Below are positions 8,686-18,315 of a stretch of 64,000 bases of DNA, in pieces. The position numbers were made by a program, and so were the translations under genes. A model generated the notes under the pieces. That model did not search any database. It saw only the letters and a program-made list of their open reading frames with translations, and was not told the DNA's origin. The stretch's first letter is position 1, and every line of letters starts with the position of its first letter. This stretch comes from Bacillota bacterium (lineage in GTDB: Bacteria; Bacillota; Clostridia; Saccharofermentanales; Fastidiosipilaceae), in contig JAEZWR010000036.1 in assembly GCA_023420115.1 (NCBI GenBank), positions 1-64,000 of the forward strand, read 5' to 3'.

Positions 8686-10248
8686 ATGAAATCAGACAAA
8701 GTTTGGCGAATAGCTAACCACTTTTGTATAGGTTTTAAAGGAAGTGTTTTTAATGACGAACTTAAAAGATTGATTGAAGAATATCATATTAATAAGTTTA
8801 TTTTATTCAGTGAGAATTTACCAAATGAAAAACTTGCGAAGAAACTTATTGCAGATATAAAAGATGAAGTTCATAGAGTGTGCGATAAGACAGCAACAAT
8901 AATGATTGACCAAGAAGGCGGAGCTGTATCTAGGCTTCCGGATGATAAGCTTAATATTCCATCTGCAATGGCACTTATGAATATTGGTTATGATGCAGTA
9001 TATAGGATGCACAATTTAAATGCTAAAGTTTTAAAAGAATACGGTGTCAATTTTAATCTTGCTCCAGTCGCTGATGTTAATAGTGAGAAGAGTAATCCTA
9101 TTATAGGGGCGAGGAGTTTTTCTGAATTACCAGAAATAGCTTCCCAAGCTGTATCTCAAGCTATAAGAGCATACAAGGAGGCTAAATTATTGTGTGCAGT
9201 CAAACACTTTCCAGGGCATGGAAATGTCACACAGGATTCTCATATTGTTTTGCCACAAAATAATGTTTCTTACAAAGAACTAAGAGAAACTGAACTTAAA
9301 CCATTTGTTCAAGCAATTGCAGATGATGTAGATGCTATTTTACTTGCTCATATACTTTTGCCCAAAATAGAAGATAATGATTTACCTGCTAGTTTATCAA
9401 AAAAGATTTGTCAAAAGATTCTTAGAGATGAACTTAGATTCGAAGGTGTACTTGTAAGTGATTGTATGGAAATGAAAGCTATAAGTAAAAATTATCCTTC
9501 TGAATTTGCTGCGAAGCTCGCATTAGAAGCAAGTATGGATATATTAATTTTTTCTCATAGTCCAGATATAGCAGAAGATGTTATTAATAAGTTGAGTATT
9601 ATGTTGGATAATGGAATGATTGATGTCGATACACTCAATAAATCAGATAAACGACTTTTAAAATATGAGAATCTTCTTTCTGAGTATGAGAATTATAGAG
9701 AATTTGTTGATATTAATAAAATTAGGAAAGAAATTAATAATTGTGTATCTGAGACAATAAAAGAATGTGGATATATTAATTATAAGCAATTTGGGTTAAA
9801 AGAGAATTTAGAAAATAAAAAACACTTAGCGATTATAGGACCAAGGCCAGTTAGACTAAATGAAGCATATAATTCCGATGGAGGAAAGAAGAGTTTCGCT
9901 TCATCGCTTGCAGATCATTTTAAATGTGACTTCTTTGATATTGATATTAATCCTAATAAAGATCAAATTAAAACGATTATAGAATCGCTTACAAATTATG
10001 AGACTATAGTAGTTGGAATGTATCAGGCTCGCTTATTTAAAGGGCAGATGTATTTAATAGAGCAACTTACTAAAGTGAATAAGAAAATATTATTTGTGGC
10101 ATTAAGAGATCCATATGATATTGATTGTCTTCATAAAATCAATAATGAGTCGGTCGCTATATGTGTATATGAATATAGTGAGAAGAGTATTAACGCTCTA
10201 ATAAATTTGATCGAAAAAAGACTAATTGATTCAAGCGATATTAAATAA
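8686..10248 (+). CDS. nagZ: Glycoside hydrolase family 3 beta-N-acetylhexosaminidase (NagZ-like), cytoplasmic
   Basis: 520-residue enzyme expected to release terminal GlcNAc from GlcNAc-MurNAc or muropeptides. The TIM-barrel shows DQEGG (75-79), the NagZ signature KHFPGHG (173-179) with DSH (184-186) that supplies the catalytic Asp-His pair, and the nucleophile in VSDCMEMKAI (Asp259). Residues ~390-520 form a second domain, as in Bacillus-type NagZ. There is no signal peptide, so it should act on imported sugars. A TTG would add 26 residues upstream; ATG 8686 is chosen because AGGTG lies five bases before it. It is the first gene of the MurNAc catabolic cluster. Confidence 0.92.
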   Translation: MKSDKVWRIANHFCIGFKGSVFNDELKRLIEEYHINKFILFSENLPNEKLAKKLIADIKDEVHRVCDKTATIMIDQEGGAVSRLPDDKLNIPSAMALMNIGYDAVYRMHNLNAKVLKEYGVNFNLAPVADVNSEKSNPIIGARSFSELPEIASQAVSQAIRAYKEAKLLCAVKHFPGHGNVTQDSHIVLPQNNVSYKELRETELKPFVQAIADDVDAILLAHILLPKIEDNDLPASLSKKICQKILRDELRFEGVLVSDCMEMKAISKNYPSEFAAKLALEASMDILIFSHSPDIAEDVINKLSIMLDNGMIDVDTLNKSDKRLLKYENLLSEYENYREFVDINKIRKEINNCVSETIKECGYINYKQFGLKENLENKKHLAIIGPRPVRLNEAYNSDGGKKSFASSLADHFKCDFFDIDINPNKDQIKTIIESLTNYETIVVGMYQARLFKGQMYLIEQLTKVNKKILFVALRDPYDIDCLHKINNESVAICVYEYSEKSINALINLIEKRLIDSSDIK

Positions 10249-10344
10249 TCGGATTAACAATTTATATCTGAATGTACTTTTAAAATAATTGTTTATATTA
10301 CCTGAATTTTTATGGCTTGATGAGATGCTAATAAAGGAGTGTAT

Positions 10345-11499
10345 ATGACAGAAGCTATAATATCTCTAGATGGCGGAGGGAGCAAAACAAGTCTATCCAT
10401 AATAGATATGTCATCGCTCAGAAATTATTTGTCACATGGGACAGATACAAAGTTTGTTAATGATAAAAAAATCAACAGCGAAGATAATAAAAATAATTAT
10501 CGTTTGTCGAATTATAGTTCAGATGGAAATTCGATGCTTAATTTAACTGAGCAAGAATTAAATAATATGATTTTATTTAATTCTATAAGTACAGGAAGTA
10601 ATCTCAATTCAGTGCCATTCAAAGAAGTCTATGGAGCATTTAAATCTCTGTTAGAAGATGCCCGAAATTATCTCAAATCACAAAATGACATTAAATTGGT
10701 AGGGACTGTACTAGCTACAGCTGGACTTAGTGTAAAGGGTAGAAAAGAGAAGTTTGAACATATACTTAAGGAGTTGGGTTTCCCAGAAAATATACATATA
10801 GTCTCGGATAATGAAGCAGCATATAAGTCTGCTTATAGACTCTATGGAGCAGATGCTCTATTAATTGTCGGAACAGGATCAATTATAAGTAGTAGATCAT
10901 GTGATGGTTTAGAAGTAAGAGCTGGTGGGCATGGTCAATTTTTTTCCGATCAGGGGTCATCTTATGATTTAGCCAGAAGAATTATAGAAATTTATCTTTA
11001 TATGCAAGATGGACTTATTGATAAATCGCCATTATATGACACTGTTCAAAAATATCTAAAAAAGACTTTCTTAAATATGAATATAGATGAAAATCTGGAT
11101 TCTGATGAATATTGTCTCTATATAATTCATAAACTTAACAGCAATGAGTATTTTGATAGAAGTAAGATAGCGGGTCTTTGTAAGTACTTAGATTTTGATG
11201 AATCATATACAAAAGAAGCACTGACAAATGCTGCTTATGAATTAGCTAAAATAATATATCTCTTTTATAAAAAATACTATTTAGGAAAAAATATGAACTT
11301 TATATGCACGGGATCTCTTATAAGTAATTGCTCTATATACAAAGATAAATTGTTAGAAGGGATTAGGAAAATTATCATTGATAAACAAGAGTCAATAAAT
11401 CCTGATGCTATTTCGTTCAAACTGATGGGGAGTGCAGTTGAACTTGGAGGTGTAATAGATTACGTAGATAGTTTTAATGACAAGAAAAATAGTCGATAG
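10345..11499 (+). CDS. BadF/BadG-type sugar kinase, probable N-acetylmuramate/N-acetylglucosamine kinase (MurK-like)
   Basis: 384-residue ASKHA-fold kinase. The phosphate-binding loops are ISLDGGGSKTS near the start and LIVGTGSIISS near residue 180, with GGHGQFFSDQGSSYDLARR after them, the typical GlcNAc-kinase arrangement. Placed between nagZ and murQ, it most likely makes the MurNAc-6-P that MurQ uses, as MurK does in clostridia. An Asn/Ser-rich insert (~residues 35-85) separates the first two strands and makes it longer than usual. AAAGGAG precedes ATG 10345; an upstream GTG overlaps that site and is rejected. Dual specificity is inference. Confidence 0.85.
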   Translation: MTEAIISLDGGGSKTSLSIIDMSSLRNYLSHGTDTKFVNDKKINSEDNKNNYRLSNYSSDGNSMLNLTEQELNNMILFNSISTGSNLNSVPFKEVYGAFKSLLEDARNYLKSQNDIKLVGTVLATAGLSVKGRKEKFEHILKELGFPENIHIVSDNEAAYKSAYRLYGADALLIVGTGSIISSRSCDGLEVRAGGHGQFFSDQGSSYDLARRIIEIYLYMQDGLIDKSPLYDTVQKYLKKTFLNMNIDENLDSDEYCLYIIHKLNSNEYFDRSKIAGLCKYLDFDESYTKEALTNAAYELAKIIYLFYKKYYLGKNMNFICTGSLISNCSIYKDKLLEGIRKIIIDKQESINPDAISFKLMGSAVELGGVIDYVDSFNDKKNSR

Positions 11500-11553
11500 A
11501 TTGATTGTTCATACTTTAGCTTTTATCTTGGTAATAGATGGTGAGGTTTCTAT

Positions 11554-12471
11554 ATGGGTGATAGGCAGGATAATTTAAAAGATTTGATAACTGAGCAAAG
11601 TAATCCAGTGAGTAAGTCGATTGATAAAGTATCTACCTTGGAAATGTTGAATATTATTCATAGTGAGGATAGGAAAGTTTACGATGCAGTTTCATCGATT
11701 CTTGAACTTCTGTCAAAAGTGATTGATAAGATATATTTACGTATGAAAAAAGGTGGGAGACTTATTTATTTTGGAGCTGGAACATCAGGCCGCTTAGGGG
11801 TACTTGATGCGTCAGAATGTCCCCCAACTTTTGGTGTCAGTAGGGACTTAATTCAAGGGCGAATAGCTGGGGGATATAGAGCAATAACCGAGGCTGTTGA
11901 GGGAGCGGAAGATAGTTATGACTTGCCACTAAAAGATTTTGAAGAACTTAATATAAATAAAAATGATACAGTATTGGGTATTGCTGCCAGTGGGAGGACA
12001 CCGTATGTATATGGCGCTCTCAAAGAAGCGAGGCAACTTGGTGCTCTAACTATTTCATTAGTATCAGTTGAGAATAGTGTTCTTTCTAAGGTTTCAGATT
12101 ACTGTCTGGAAGTAATTACAGGACCAGAAGTCATAACAGGATCTACAAGAATGAAGTGTGGCACTGCGCACAAAATGATATTAAATATGATTTCAACATC
12201 TTTAATGATCAAATCGGGAAAAACTGACGGAAATCTCATGGTTGACTTAGATATAAAGAATGAAAAATTAAGAGATAGAGCAGAAAGAATAATAGTTGCA
12301 TGTACGGGGTGTAGTAGAAAAAGAGCTGGAGAATTGCTATCGCTATCTTATGATGATGTCAAACTTGCAATAGTTATGGAGCGATATAAGGTTATGTTAG
12401 ATGAGGCTAGAACTCTACTAGATGAGGCTGATGGTGTGTTATCTAATATCGATTTCATTAAAAGATATTGA
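11554..12471 (+). CDS. murQ: N-acetylmuramic acid 6-phosphate etherase
   Basis: 305-residue SIS-fold enzyme that cleaves the lactyl ether of MurNAc-6-P to give GlcNAc-6-P and D-lactate. Diagnostic stretches are FGAGTSGRLG (73-82), ECPPTFG (88-94), VEGAED with the catalytic Glu (~116) and TGSTRMKCGTAHK (~195-207). Length and layout match the family. GTGAGG sits seven bases upstream of the ATG. It forms the core step of the cluster nagZ-kinase-murQ-namZ; its product is the substrate of NagA encoded at 39.5 kb. Confidence 0.97.
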   Translation: MGDRQDNLKDLITEQSNPVSKSIDKVSTLEMLNIIHSEDRKVYDAVSSILELLSKVIDKIYLRMKKGGRLIYFGAGTSGRLGVLDASECPPTFGVSRDLIQGRIAGGYRAITEAVEGAEDSYDLPLKDFEELNINKNDTVLGIAASGRTPYVYGALKEARQLGALTISLVSVENSVLSKVSDYCLEVITGPEVITGSTRMKCGTAHKMILNMISTSLMIKSGKTDGNLMVDLDIKNEKLRDRAERIIVACTGCSRKRAGELLSLSYDDVKLAIVMERYKVMLDEARTLLDEADGVLSNIDFIKRY

Positions 12472-12517
12472 AATATATGCTTATAAATGTTTTGGTTAGG
12501 AGTTTAAACGGTAAATT

Positions 12518-13879
12518 ATGTGTGAAGGTTTGTTAAGTGGTACAGATTGTATTGATAGGAATATGATTAAGACAAGAAGATTAAGATCTGCTATTTTGAC
12601 TTCTACACATTCTAGAACGGTAGATCTTAAACCCGCACGTTTAGTATGGCAAGAAAAAACTGATTTGCAATTTATTCTCTCTGTAGAGCATGGAATTCGA
12701 GGTGTTGCTGCGGCCGGTGAGCATATAAATAATTCTTTTGATAGAGAAACTGGGTTAAAGGTGTATTCTCTTTATTCAGAAAATCCACATGTGTTAAGCT
12801 CAGAAATTAGAAATCTAGTTAGTTCAATAGACTGCATCATTTATGATTTACCTGACGTAGGCTCGCGTTATTACACTTATATATCTTCAGCTTTTTTATT
12901 ATTAGAACTTTGTGCTGAACTTAAGAAAAAGTTTTTGATTGTGGATCATCCAAATCCTATTGGGGGATGTGTTTTTGAGGGATTTGGAATGGAAGATGAT
13001 CAATTATCTTTTGTATCAGCGTATGATATTCCAGTTAGATATGGATTGACCTCGGGGGAGCTTTTTTCACTTTACTGTAGAGAGAAAAACTTGCTTGTGG
13101 ACTTAGAAATAATAAAGATGAATCATTGGAATAGAGATATTGTAATAGGTGATAAATTACCTTTTATGATTCCAAGTCCCAATCTTCCTAATATAGAGGC
13201 TTGTTTATTATATCCGGGTACTTGTCTGTTTGAGGGGACGGAGTTTAGTGAGGGAAGAGGAACAGCTAGACCATTTACATCATTTTCAGCGCCATTTATT
13301 AACTGTGAACGTTTATTGCCTTATCTTGATGAATTAGATTTGAGTAATTTGGTTTTGGTTCCTACCTATTTTATTCCACAAAGTAGTAAATATAAGGGGC
13401 AATTATGTGAAGGTTTTTCTATAGAAATAATTGGAAATGATAGAGCTAATAATAGTATGAGCAAATATAAGGCCTATGTTGAATTGAGGTCTTTGAATGA
13501 AATAATTAAATTATTTGAACGGTTAGTGGAAATATATCCGTTTGCTTTTGCTGAAGATGCAGAAATATCAAATCTGTCTAAGACTTGTATAAATGAAGAT
13601 TATTTAAGAAATAGAGGATTTAATTATTCAGATCTTACAAGGGAGCCGCTTGATATTAATGAAGTTGTTAATATAAGTGATAGTAATTCACCAGATTCTA
13701 CTCAAGCTATAAATCTAAGATATAGTAATTCTAGTAGTGTTAAAAGAAATAAGTTTTTAGCTAAACTTATAGGACAGAATTTGATTGATAATAAGTTCAA
13801 TTATAGTTATTTTAAAGATAAAGAGGAGAGGTATATAACTAAGTATAAAGAAAGAATAAGCGATATTCTTATCTATTGA
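12518..13879 (+). CDS. namZ: Exo-beta-N-acetylmuramidase family protein (NamZ/YbbC, DUF1343, GH171)
   Basis: 453-residue DUF1343 protein. In Bacillus subtilis the family member NamZ removes MurNAc from the non-reducing end of peptidoglycan fragments. Conserved blocks are VEHGIRGVAAAGEHINNS, TGLKVYSLY, IDCIIYDLPDVGSRYYTY, VDHPNPIGG and FEGTEFSEGRGTARPF. There is no signal peptide, in contrast to secreted NamZ versions, so an intracellular role on imported muropeptide sugars is suggested. The best Shine-Dalgarno (TTAGGAG) is 14 bases from ATG 12518, which is rather far; ATG 12563 would shorten the protein by 15 residues. It is the last gene before an intrinsic terminator. Confidence 0.88.
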   Translation: MCEGLLSGTDCIDRNMIKTRRLRSAILTSTHSRTVDLKPARLVWQEKTDLQFILSVEHGIRGVAAAGEHINNSFDRETGLKVYSLYSENPHVLSSEIRNLVSSIDCIIYDLPDVGSRYYTYISSAFLLLELCAELKKKFLIVDHPNPIGGCVFEGFGMEDDQLSFVSAYDIPVRYGLTSGELFSLYCREKNLLVDLEIIKMNHWNRDIVIGDKLPFMIPSPNLPNIEACLLYPGTCLFEGTEFSEGRGTARPFTSFSAPFINCERLLPYLDELDLSNLVLVPTYFIPQSSKYKGQLCEGFSIEIIGNDRANNSMSKYKAYVELRSLNEIIKLFERLVEIYPFAFAEDAEISNLSKTCINEDYLRNRGFNYSDLTREPLDINEVVNISDSNSPDSTQAINLRYSNSSSVKRNKFLAKLIGQNLIDNKFNYSYFKDKEERYITKYKERISDILIY

Positions 13880-13923
13880 TTAAACTACTGGCAAATCATA
13901 TAAAGTTTATTGCAAATAACTTC

Positions 13924-13967
13924 AAGCACTACCTGGGTTCATAAGCTGAACACGGCAGTGCTTTTTT
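13924..13967 (+). terminator. Intrinsic terminator of the MurNAc cluster
   Basis: AAGCACT (13924-13930) pairs with AGTGCTT (13957-13963) with additional CC/GG and TTCA/TGAA pairing inside, followed by T. It separates namZ from the GH3 gene, which is therefore its own unit. Confidence 0.85.
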
Positions 13968-14094
13968 GCTATTGGAAGATACAATATAAGAACCTAGATA
14001 GAACTTGAACTTTTGGGAATAACTTAGTAAATTAGGGCGAAATATTATATGTGTTCTGATTAATTTAAATGAAGAAACATGAAGAGGTAACTCT

Positions 14095-16614
14095 ATGGAA
14101 AATAATTATGCATACCTTAATTCTGGCCTACCTATTGAAAAAAGAATAGATGATTTAATAGAAAAGATGACTTTGGCAGAGAAACTTGCACAGTTGGGGT
14201 CGGTATATGCCTTTGCTGGACAATTTAATGAAAGTGAACTTGCTCAAGGAATTGGGCATTTTGCGATGAGTAGTGGTAGTACTTCTGTTCTTGAAAATAT
14301 GAAAATTATAAGAAAAGTTCAGAAATATCTTCTCAGTGAAACAAGACTTCAGATTCCAGCTCTAATTCATGTAGAAACACTGAATGGTATTGCGCTTCAT
14401 TCATCGACAGTTTATCCCGTTCCATTGGCCCTTGCAGCAAGTTTCGATGTCGAAGCTGTAAGAAAGATGGCAACGAAGATAGCAGAAGAAATGGACTTGC
14501 TCGGAATACATATGGCTCTTGCGCCAGTGTTAGATATCTCAAGAGATCCTAGATGGGGAAGAATGAGTGAAACATATGGAGAATCGCTTAATTTAGTCAG
14601 TAGTATGGGAGCTGCCTATATATCTGGATTTCAGGGGACAAAAGCATTTCCATGTCCTAAGCATTTTATAGCATATGCGATGGGAGAGGGCGGATTAAAT
14701 ATGTCTCATATACATATTGGCAATCGTGAGCTTAGGGAAACATATGCAACGCCTTTTGAATTTGCAATCAAAGAAGAAAATCTAAAGGCCGTTATGAATG
14801 CCTATTCTGCAATCGATGGAGAACCGATATTAGCTGTCAATCATTATCTTAAAAATTTATTGCGTGATGAATTGGGATTCAAAGGAATAACTGTATCTGA
14901 CTACGCATCTATCGACATGCTTCAGAATATTTATCATTTAGCATCAAGTCCCGCCGAGGCTGGCAAAATTGCGTTGGAATCTGGCATGGATTCTGAACTA
15001 CCCCAAACATATTGCTATGGTGATGAGCTACTTAGAATGTTTGAAGAGCAGGAGCTAGATATAGATTTAATTGAAGCTCCACTTAGGAGAATTCTTAAAT
15101 TGAAATTTGAGCTGGGGCTTTTTGATGAAAAATTTAGAGATAATATCCTTGCTGGAGGCGAGGACTTTGTTTGTGAACAAGATGAAATCAATGATAAAAA
15201 TGCGATAAATATCTTTAGACTTCAGGATAAGGAGTCACTTCAATTATCTTATGAACTTGCTTCAGAGAGCTTCGTACTTCTTAAGAATGACTCATGTCTT
15301 CCAATTGATACTAGTAAAAAAGAAAATATTCTAGACAGTGAAAATAAGCCTATCAAAATTGCAATAATTGGTGAGCATTTCCAAAATTTGAGAGTTTTAT
15401 TTGGCTCATATACTTACCCATCATTTTATGATGGTATGAAGGAAATTTTTGATGATATAGAGGCAAATATAATTCAAGAGGGAATGAATGTAAGCTTAGA
15501 AGCAAAAAGGGCTTTGCGTTCATCGCTTAGCAAACTAGATTGCTGTGAAGATATGATAAGAAATTCATATATTGGAATTGAGACAGTGGAAGAGAGTCTG
15601 CAAAGATATATTTTAGAGAAAAATTTAAATGTAGAATTGAAATACACAAAAGGGATTAAGATCAATGGAGAAGTAGATGAGGATTTGAATGAAGTTATTG
15701 AACTATCAAATTGGGCAGATTATACCATTTTACTTTTTGGTGGCTTGAGTGGCTCGTGTAAGAATGCAAGCATGGGAGAAAATCTTGATAGTACTAGTAT
15801 TTCTCCATCTCAATTAATTGAGAAATTTTGTGTAAGTTTAGCTGATAATAGCAAGAAATTTATTGTTATTCATATGGATGGGAGGCCTCTCAGTTCAGAG
15901 ATAATATTGGAAAAAGCTTCCGCAGTCTTGGAAGTATGGCACCCTGGACAATGTGGTAGCAGAGCCATTGTAGAAATGCTTTTTGGTGACTTAAGTCCAT
16001 CTGGTAGCTTGCCCGTGAGTCTTTTGCGTAATAGTGGGCAGATACCTCTCTATCATGAGCAGTACTGGGGTAGTGGGGCAAGGGGTCGCTCATCGGTCAA
16101 AGATATGGTACGTGATTATGTTGATAGTAGTAGTTTGCCATTAAGACACTTTGGTTATGGGCTTTCGTATGGTGAGTTTGAATATAGTAATTTTTATTGT
16201 GATAGTGAAATTGTTTCTAGTGATAAATATTTTGAAATTTCCTTTGATATAACAAATAAGTCTAGATTTAAATGTGCCACCGTTTCTCAGATCTATTATA
16301 GGGATACCGTTGCTAGTCTTGCTAGAGTTCAGGAGAGTTTGCTTGCCTTTGGTAGACATGAGCTTTTGCCAAATGAGACTAAACATATAAGGATGTTCAT
16401 TCCCCTAGACCTTTTAGCTTTTATCGATAGAGATGGTAGGTGGATCATTGAAGCTGGTGACTTTGAATTTTATTTATCAGAATCGGCAGATTTGAGAAAT
16501 ATAGATAACAATATTCAAAAAGCAAGACTTAAATTATGTGAAGATAGAATACTTCCAAAGGGCCGAACAAATTTTAAATTAAGGGTAATAGAAGAAAAAA
16601 TAACCAACTATTGA
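14095..16614 (+). CDS. Glycoside hydrolase family 3 beta-glycosidase (BglX/xylosidase-like), cytoplasmic
   Basis: 839-residue enzyme with the three-domain layout of GH3 beta-glucosidases and beta-xylosidases. The TIM barrel has DISRDPRWGRMSETYGE and the nucleophile motif GITVSDYASID. A second alpha/beta-sandwich begins near residue 385 (ASESFVLLKNDSCLPI) and ends with HPGQCGSRAIVEMLFGDLSPSG. A fibronectin-III-like domain follows from ~residue 700. No signal peptide, so it hydrolyses imported oligosaccharides. GAAGAGG precedes the ATG by seven bases. It lacks the KHFPGHG motif and is not a second NagZ; the exact sugar is undetermined. Confidence 0.9.
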   Translation: MENNYAYLNSGLPIEKRIDDLIEKMTLAEKLAQLGSVYAFAGQFNESELAQGIGHFAMSSGSTSVLENMKIIRKVQKYLLSETRLQIPALIHVETLNGIALHSSTVYPVPLALAASFDVEAVRKMATKIAEEMDLLGIHMALAPVLDISRDPRWGRMSETYGESLNLVSSMGAAYISGFQGTKAFPCPKHFIAYAMGEGGLNMSHIHIGNRELRETYATPFEFAIKEENLKAVMNAYSAIDGEPILAVNHYLKNLLRDELGFKGITVSDYASIDMLQNIYHLASSPAEAGKIALESGMDSELPQTYCYGDELLRMFEEQELDIDLIEAPLRRILKLKFELGLFDEKFRDNILAGGEDFVCEQDEINDKNAINIFRLQDKESLQLSYELASESFVLLKNDSCLPIDTSKKENILDSENKPIKIAIIGEHFQNLRVLFGSYTYPSFYDGMKEIFDDIEANIIQEGMNVSLEAKRALRSSLSKLDCCEDMIRNSYIGIETVEESLQRYILEKNLNVELKYTKGIKINGEVDEDLNEVIELSNWADYTILLFGGLSGSCKNASMGENLDSTSISPSQLIEKFCVSLADNSKKFIVIHMDGRPLSSEIILEKASAVLEVWHPGQCGSRAIVEMLFGDLSPSGSLPVSLLRNSGQIPLYHEQYWGSGARGRSSVKDMVRDYVDSSSLPLRHFGYGLSYGEFEYSNFYCDSEIVSSDKYFEISFDITNKSRFKCATVSQIYYRDTVASLARVQESLLAFGRHELLPNETKHIRMFIPLDLLAFIDRDGRWIIEAGDFEFYLSESADLRNIDNNIQKARLKLCEDRILPKGRTNFKLRVIEEKITNY

Positions 16615-16832
16615 TTGGCGTAGCTTTTCTATTTTATCAGTTTTTTTAGTATATTACTTCTAAGTGTTGAAAATATTCTCTTTTGCACAAGTAGAACAAA
16701 AATAAGCGGAGTTTTACTGTATAAAAATCAGTTAACATACAGTTAATATAATGGTAATATTTTTTTGTTCTTGCGATATGTTTGTATACATATTGCATCG
16801 GCTTTTTTGTTCTTACTTTAATAGGAGGATAT

Positions 16833-18185
16833 ATGAGTAAGGAGAATTTTTTAGAGCGTAGTTTCAAACTCAAAACAAATGGAACTAGCGTTCGTACGGA
16901 AGTGATGGCTGGTCTTACGACCTTTATGACGATGGCCTATATCTTAGCTGTTAATCCGCTGGTCTTGAGTGCTACAGGAATGGATCAAAAGGCTCTATTT
17001 ACTGCCACTGCGTTATCGGCAGTAGTTGGTACTCTTATGATGGCTTTCTTGGCTAAGTACCCTTTTGCACTTGCTCCAGGTATGGGACTTAATGCATTTT
17101 TTGCGTATACTGTTGTTCTCGGTATGGGTCACAGTTGGCAATTTGCCTTGACTGCGGTATTTATTGAAGGTCTTATTTTTATCGCCTTGAGTGCATTTAA
17201 GGTTCGCGAGATGATCTTCGATTCGATTCCACTAAGTTTAAAAAAGGCTGTATCTGTTGGTATTGGTCTTTTTATTGCTCTTATCGGAGCTATTAATGGT
17301 GGTATTGTTACTTCAGGAAAGATCGGTGTAGAGGGCGGAAAAAATTTCTTGTTAGAAGATGGTCTTGTAATTAAACTTGCAGATCTTAATTCTGGTCCAG
17401 CCCTTGTCACAATTATTGGTCTTATTATCACGGCAGTGCTTTTGATTTATAAAGTTAAGGGTGCTCTCCTTATCGGTATTGTCGTTTCTACTATAGTTGC
17501 TATACCAATGGGCGTAACTAGACTTCCCGAGGCTGGTATAGTATCTTTACCACCAAGTCTTGCACCTATTGCTTTTAAATTTGAATTTGCTTCAATTTTT
17601 ACCTTTGATATGTTGATCGTTGTTCTTTCATTCCTTTTTGTTGATATTTTTGACACGATAGGAACTCTTGTTGGGGTTGCAAGCAAGACTAAAATGTTAG
17701 ATGAGAATGGCAAATTGCCAAGAATATCCCAGGCTCTTATGTCAGATGCTGTTGCTACTGTGACTGGATCATGTTTGGGAACCTCAACTGTTACTACTTT
17801 TGTAGAATCTTCTGCAGGTGTTGCTGAGGGTGGAAGAACTGGTCTTACATCGCTGACAACTTCTGTATTCTTTGCACTTTCATTGTTCTTTGCACCTTTA
17901 TTCGGGATTGTACCAAGTTCGGCAACTGCACCAGCGTTAATTCTAGTTGGTCTTTTCATGATGAGTCCAATTAAGGAGATTGATTTCTCCGATTACACTG
18001 AGGCTGTTCCAGCATTTTTGACTATTGTTATGATGCCCTTTGCTTATAGTATTGCTGACGGTATTACCTTTGGAATGATGAGTTATGTTCTTCTTAAGGT
18101 TTTATCTGGCAAGGCAAAGACCGTTTCAGTTACAATGTATATTCTATTTGTTCTTTTCCTTTGTAAGTTTATTTTCTTAAGCTAA
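16833..18185 (+). CDS. NCS2-family purine permease (AzgA/PbuG-like)
   Basis: 450-residue inner-membrane transporter with ~12 hydrophobic segments, probably importing guanine, hypoxanthine or adenine by proton symport. AzgA-branch hallmarks are TEVMAGLTTFMTMAYILAVNP at the N terminus, APGMGLNAFFAYTVV and the loop VDIFDTIGTLVGVA. An in-frame start at 16782 lacks a ribosome binding site; ATG 16833 follows AGGAGG by four bases and gives the normal N terminus MSKENFLERSF. The 5' region 16615-16832 has a short stem-forming segment near 16766-16792 but no recognisable purine riboswitch core. A 20-base-pair terminator follows. Confidence 0.93.
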   Translation: MSKENFLERSFKLKTNGTSVRTEVMAGLTTFMTMAYILAVNPLVLSATGMDQKALFTATALSAVVGTLMMAFLAKYPFALAPGMGLNAFFAYTVVLGMGHSWQFALTAVFIEGLIFIALSAFKVREMIFDSIPLSLKKAVSVGIGLFIALIGAINGGIVTSGKIGVEGGKNFLLEDGLVIKLADLNSGPALVTIIGLIITAVLLIYKVKGALLIGIVVSTIVAIPMGVTRLPEAGIVSLPPSLAPIAFKFEFASIFTFDMLIVVLSFLFVDIFDTIGTLVGVASKTKMLDENGKLPRISQALMSDAVATVTGSCLGTSTVTTFVESSAGVAEGGRTGLTSLTTSVFFALSLFFAPLFGIVPSSATAPALILVGLFMMSPIKEIDFSDYTEAVPAFLTIVMMPFAYSIADGITFGMMSYVLLKVLSGKAKTVSVTMYILFVLFLCKFIFLS

Positions 18186-18234
18186 TGGAAAAGTGTAATA
18201 AGAAAATATTTGAATAAAGATTACGGTTTAAATA

Positions 18235-18279
18235 ATAAGAACCCCCTTTACTGATATGGTCAGTAAAGGGGGTTCTTAT
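18235..18279. terminator. Strong bidirectional intrinsic terminator
   Basis: A perfect 20-base-pair stem (18235-18254 with 18260-18279, including ACCCCCTTTACTGA) closes on a five-base loop. It separates the convergent purine permease and nitroreductase genes and can serve both strands. Confidence 0.88.
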
Positions 18280-18315
18280 ATCAAAAATAATATTATGAAA
18301 TAATATTATTGAAGC

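Noticed and set aside
14095..16614. Second NagZ in the MurNAc cluster
   Set aside because: The KHFPGHG-type motif is absent, the domain layout is that of beta-glucosidase/xylosidase GH3, and a terminator separates it from the cluster.
16615..16832. Possible purine riboswitch before the NCS2 permease
   Set aside because: The conserved purine-aptamer core was looked for and not found; only a short stem near 16766-16792 is present.
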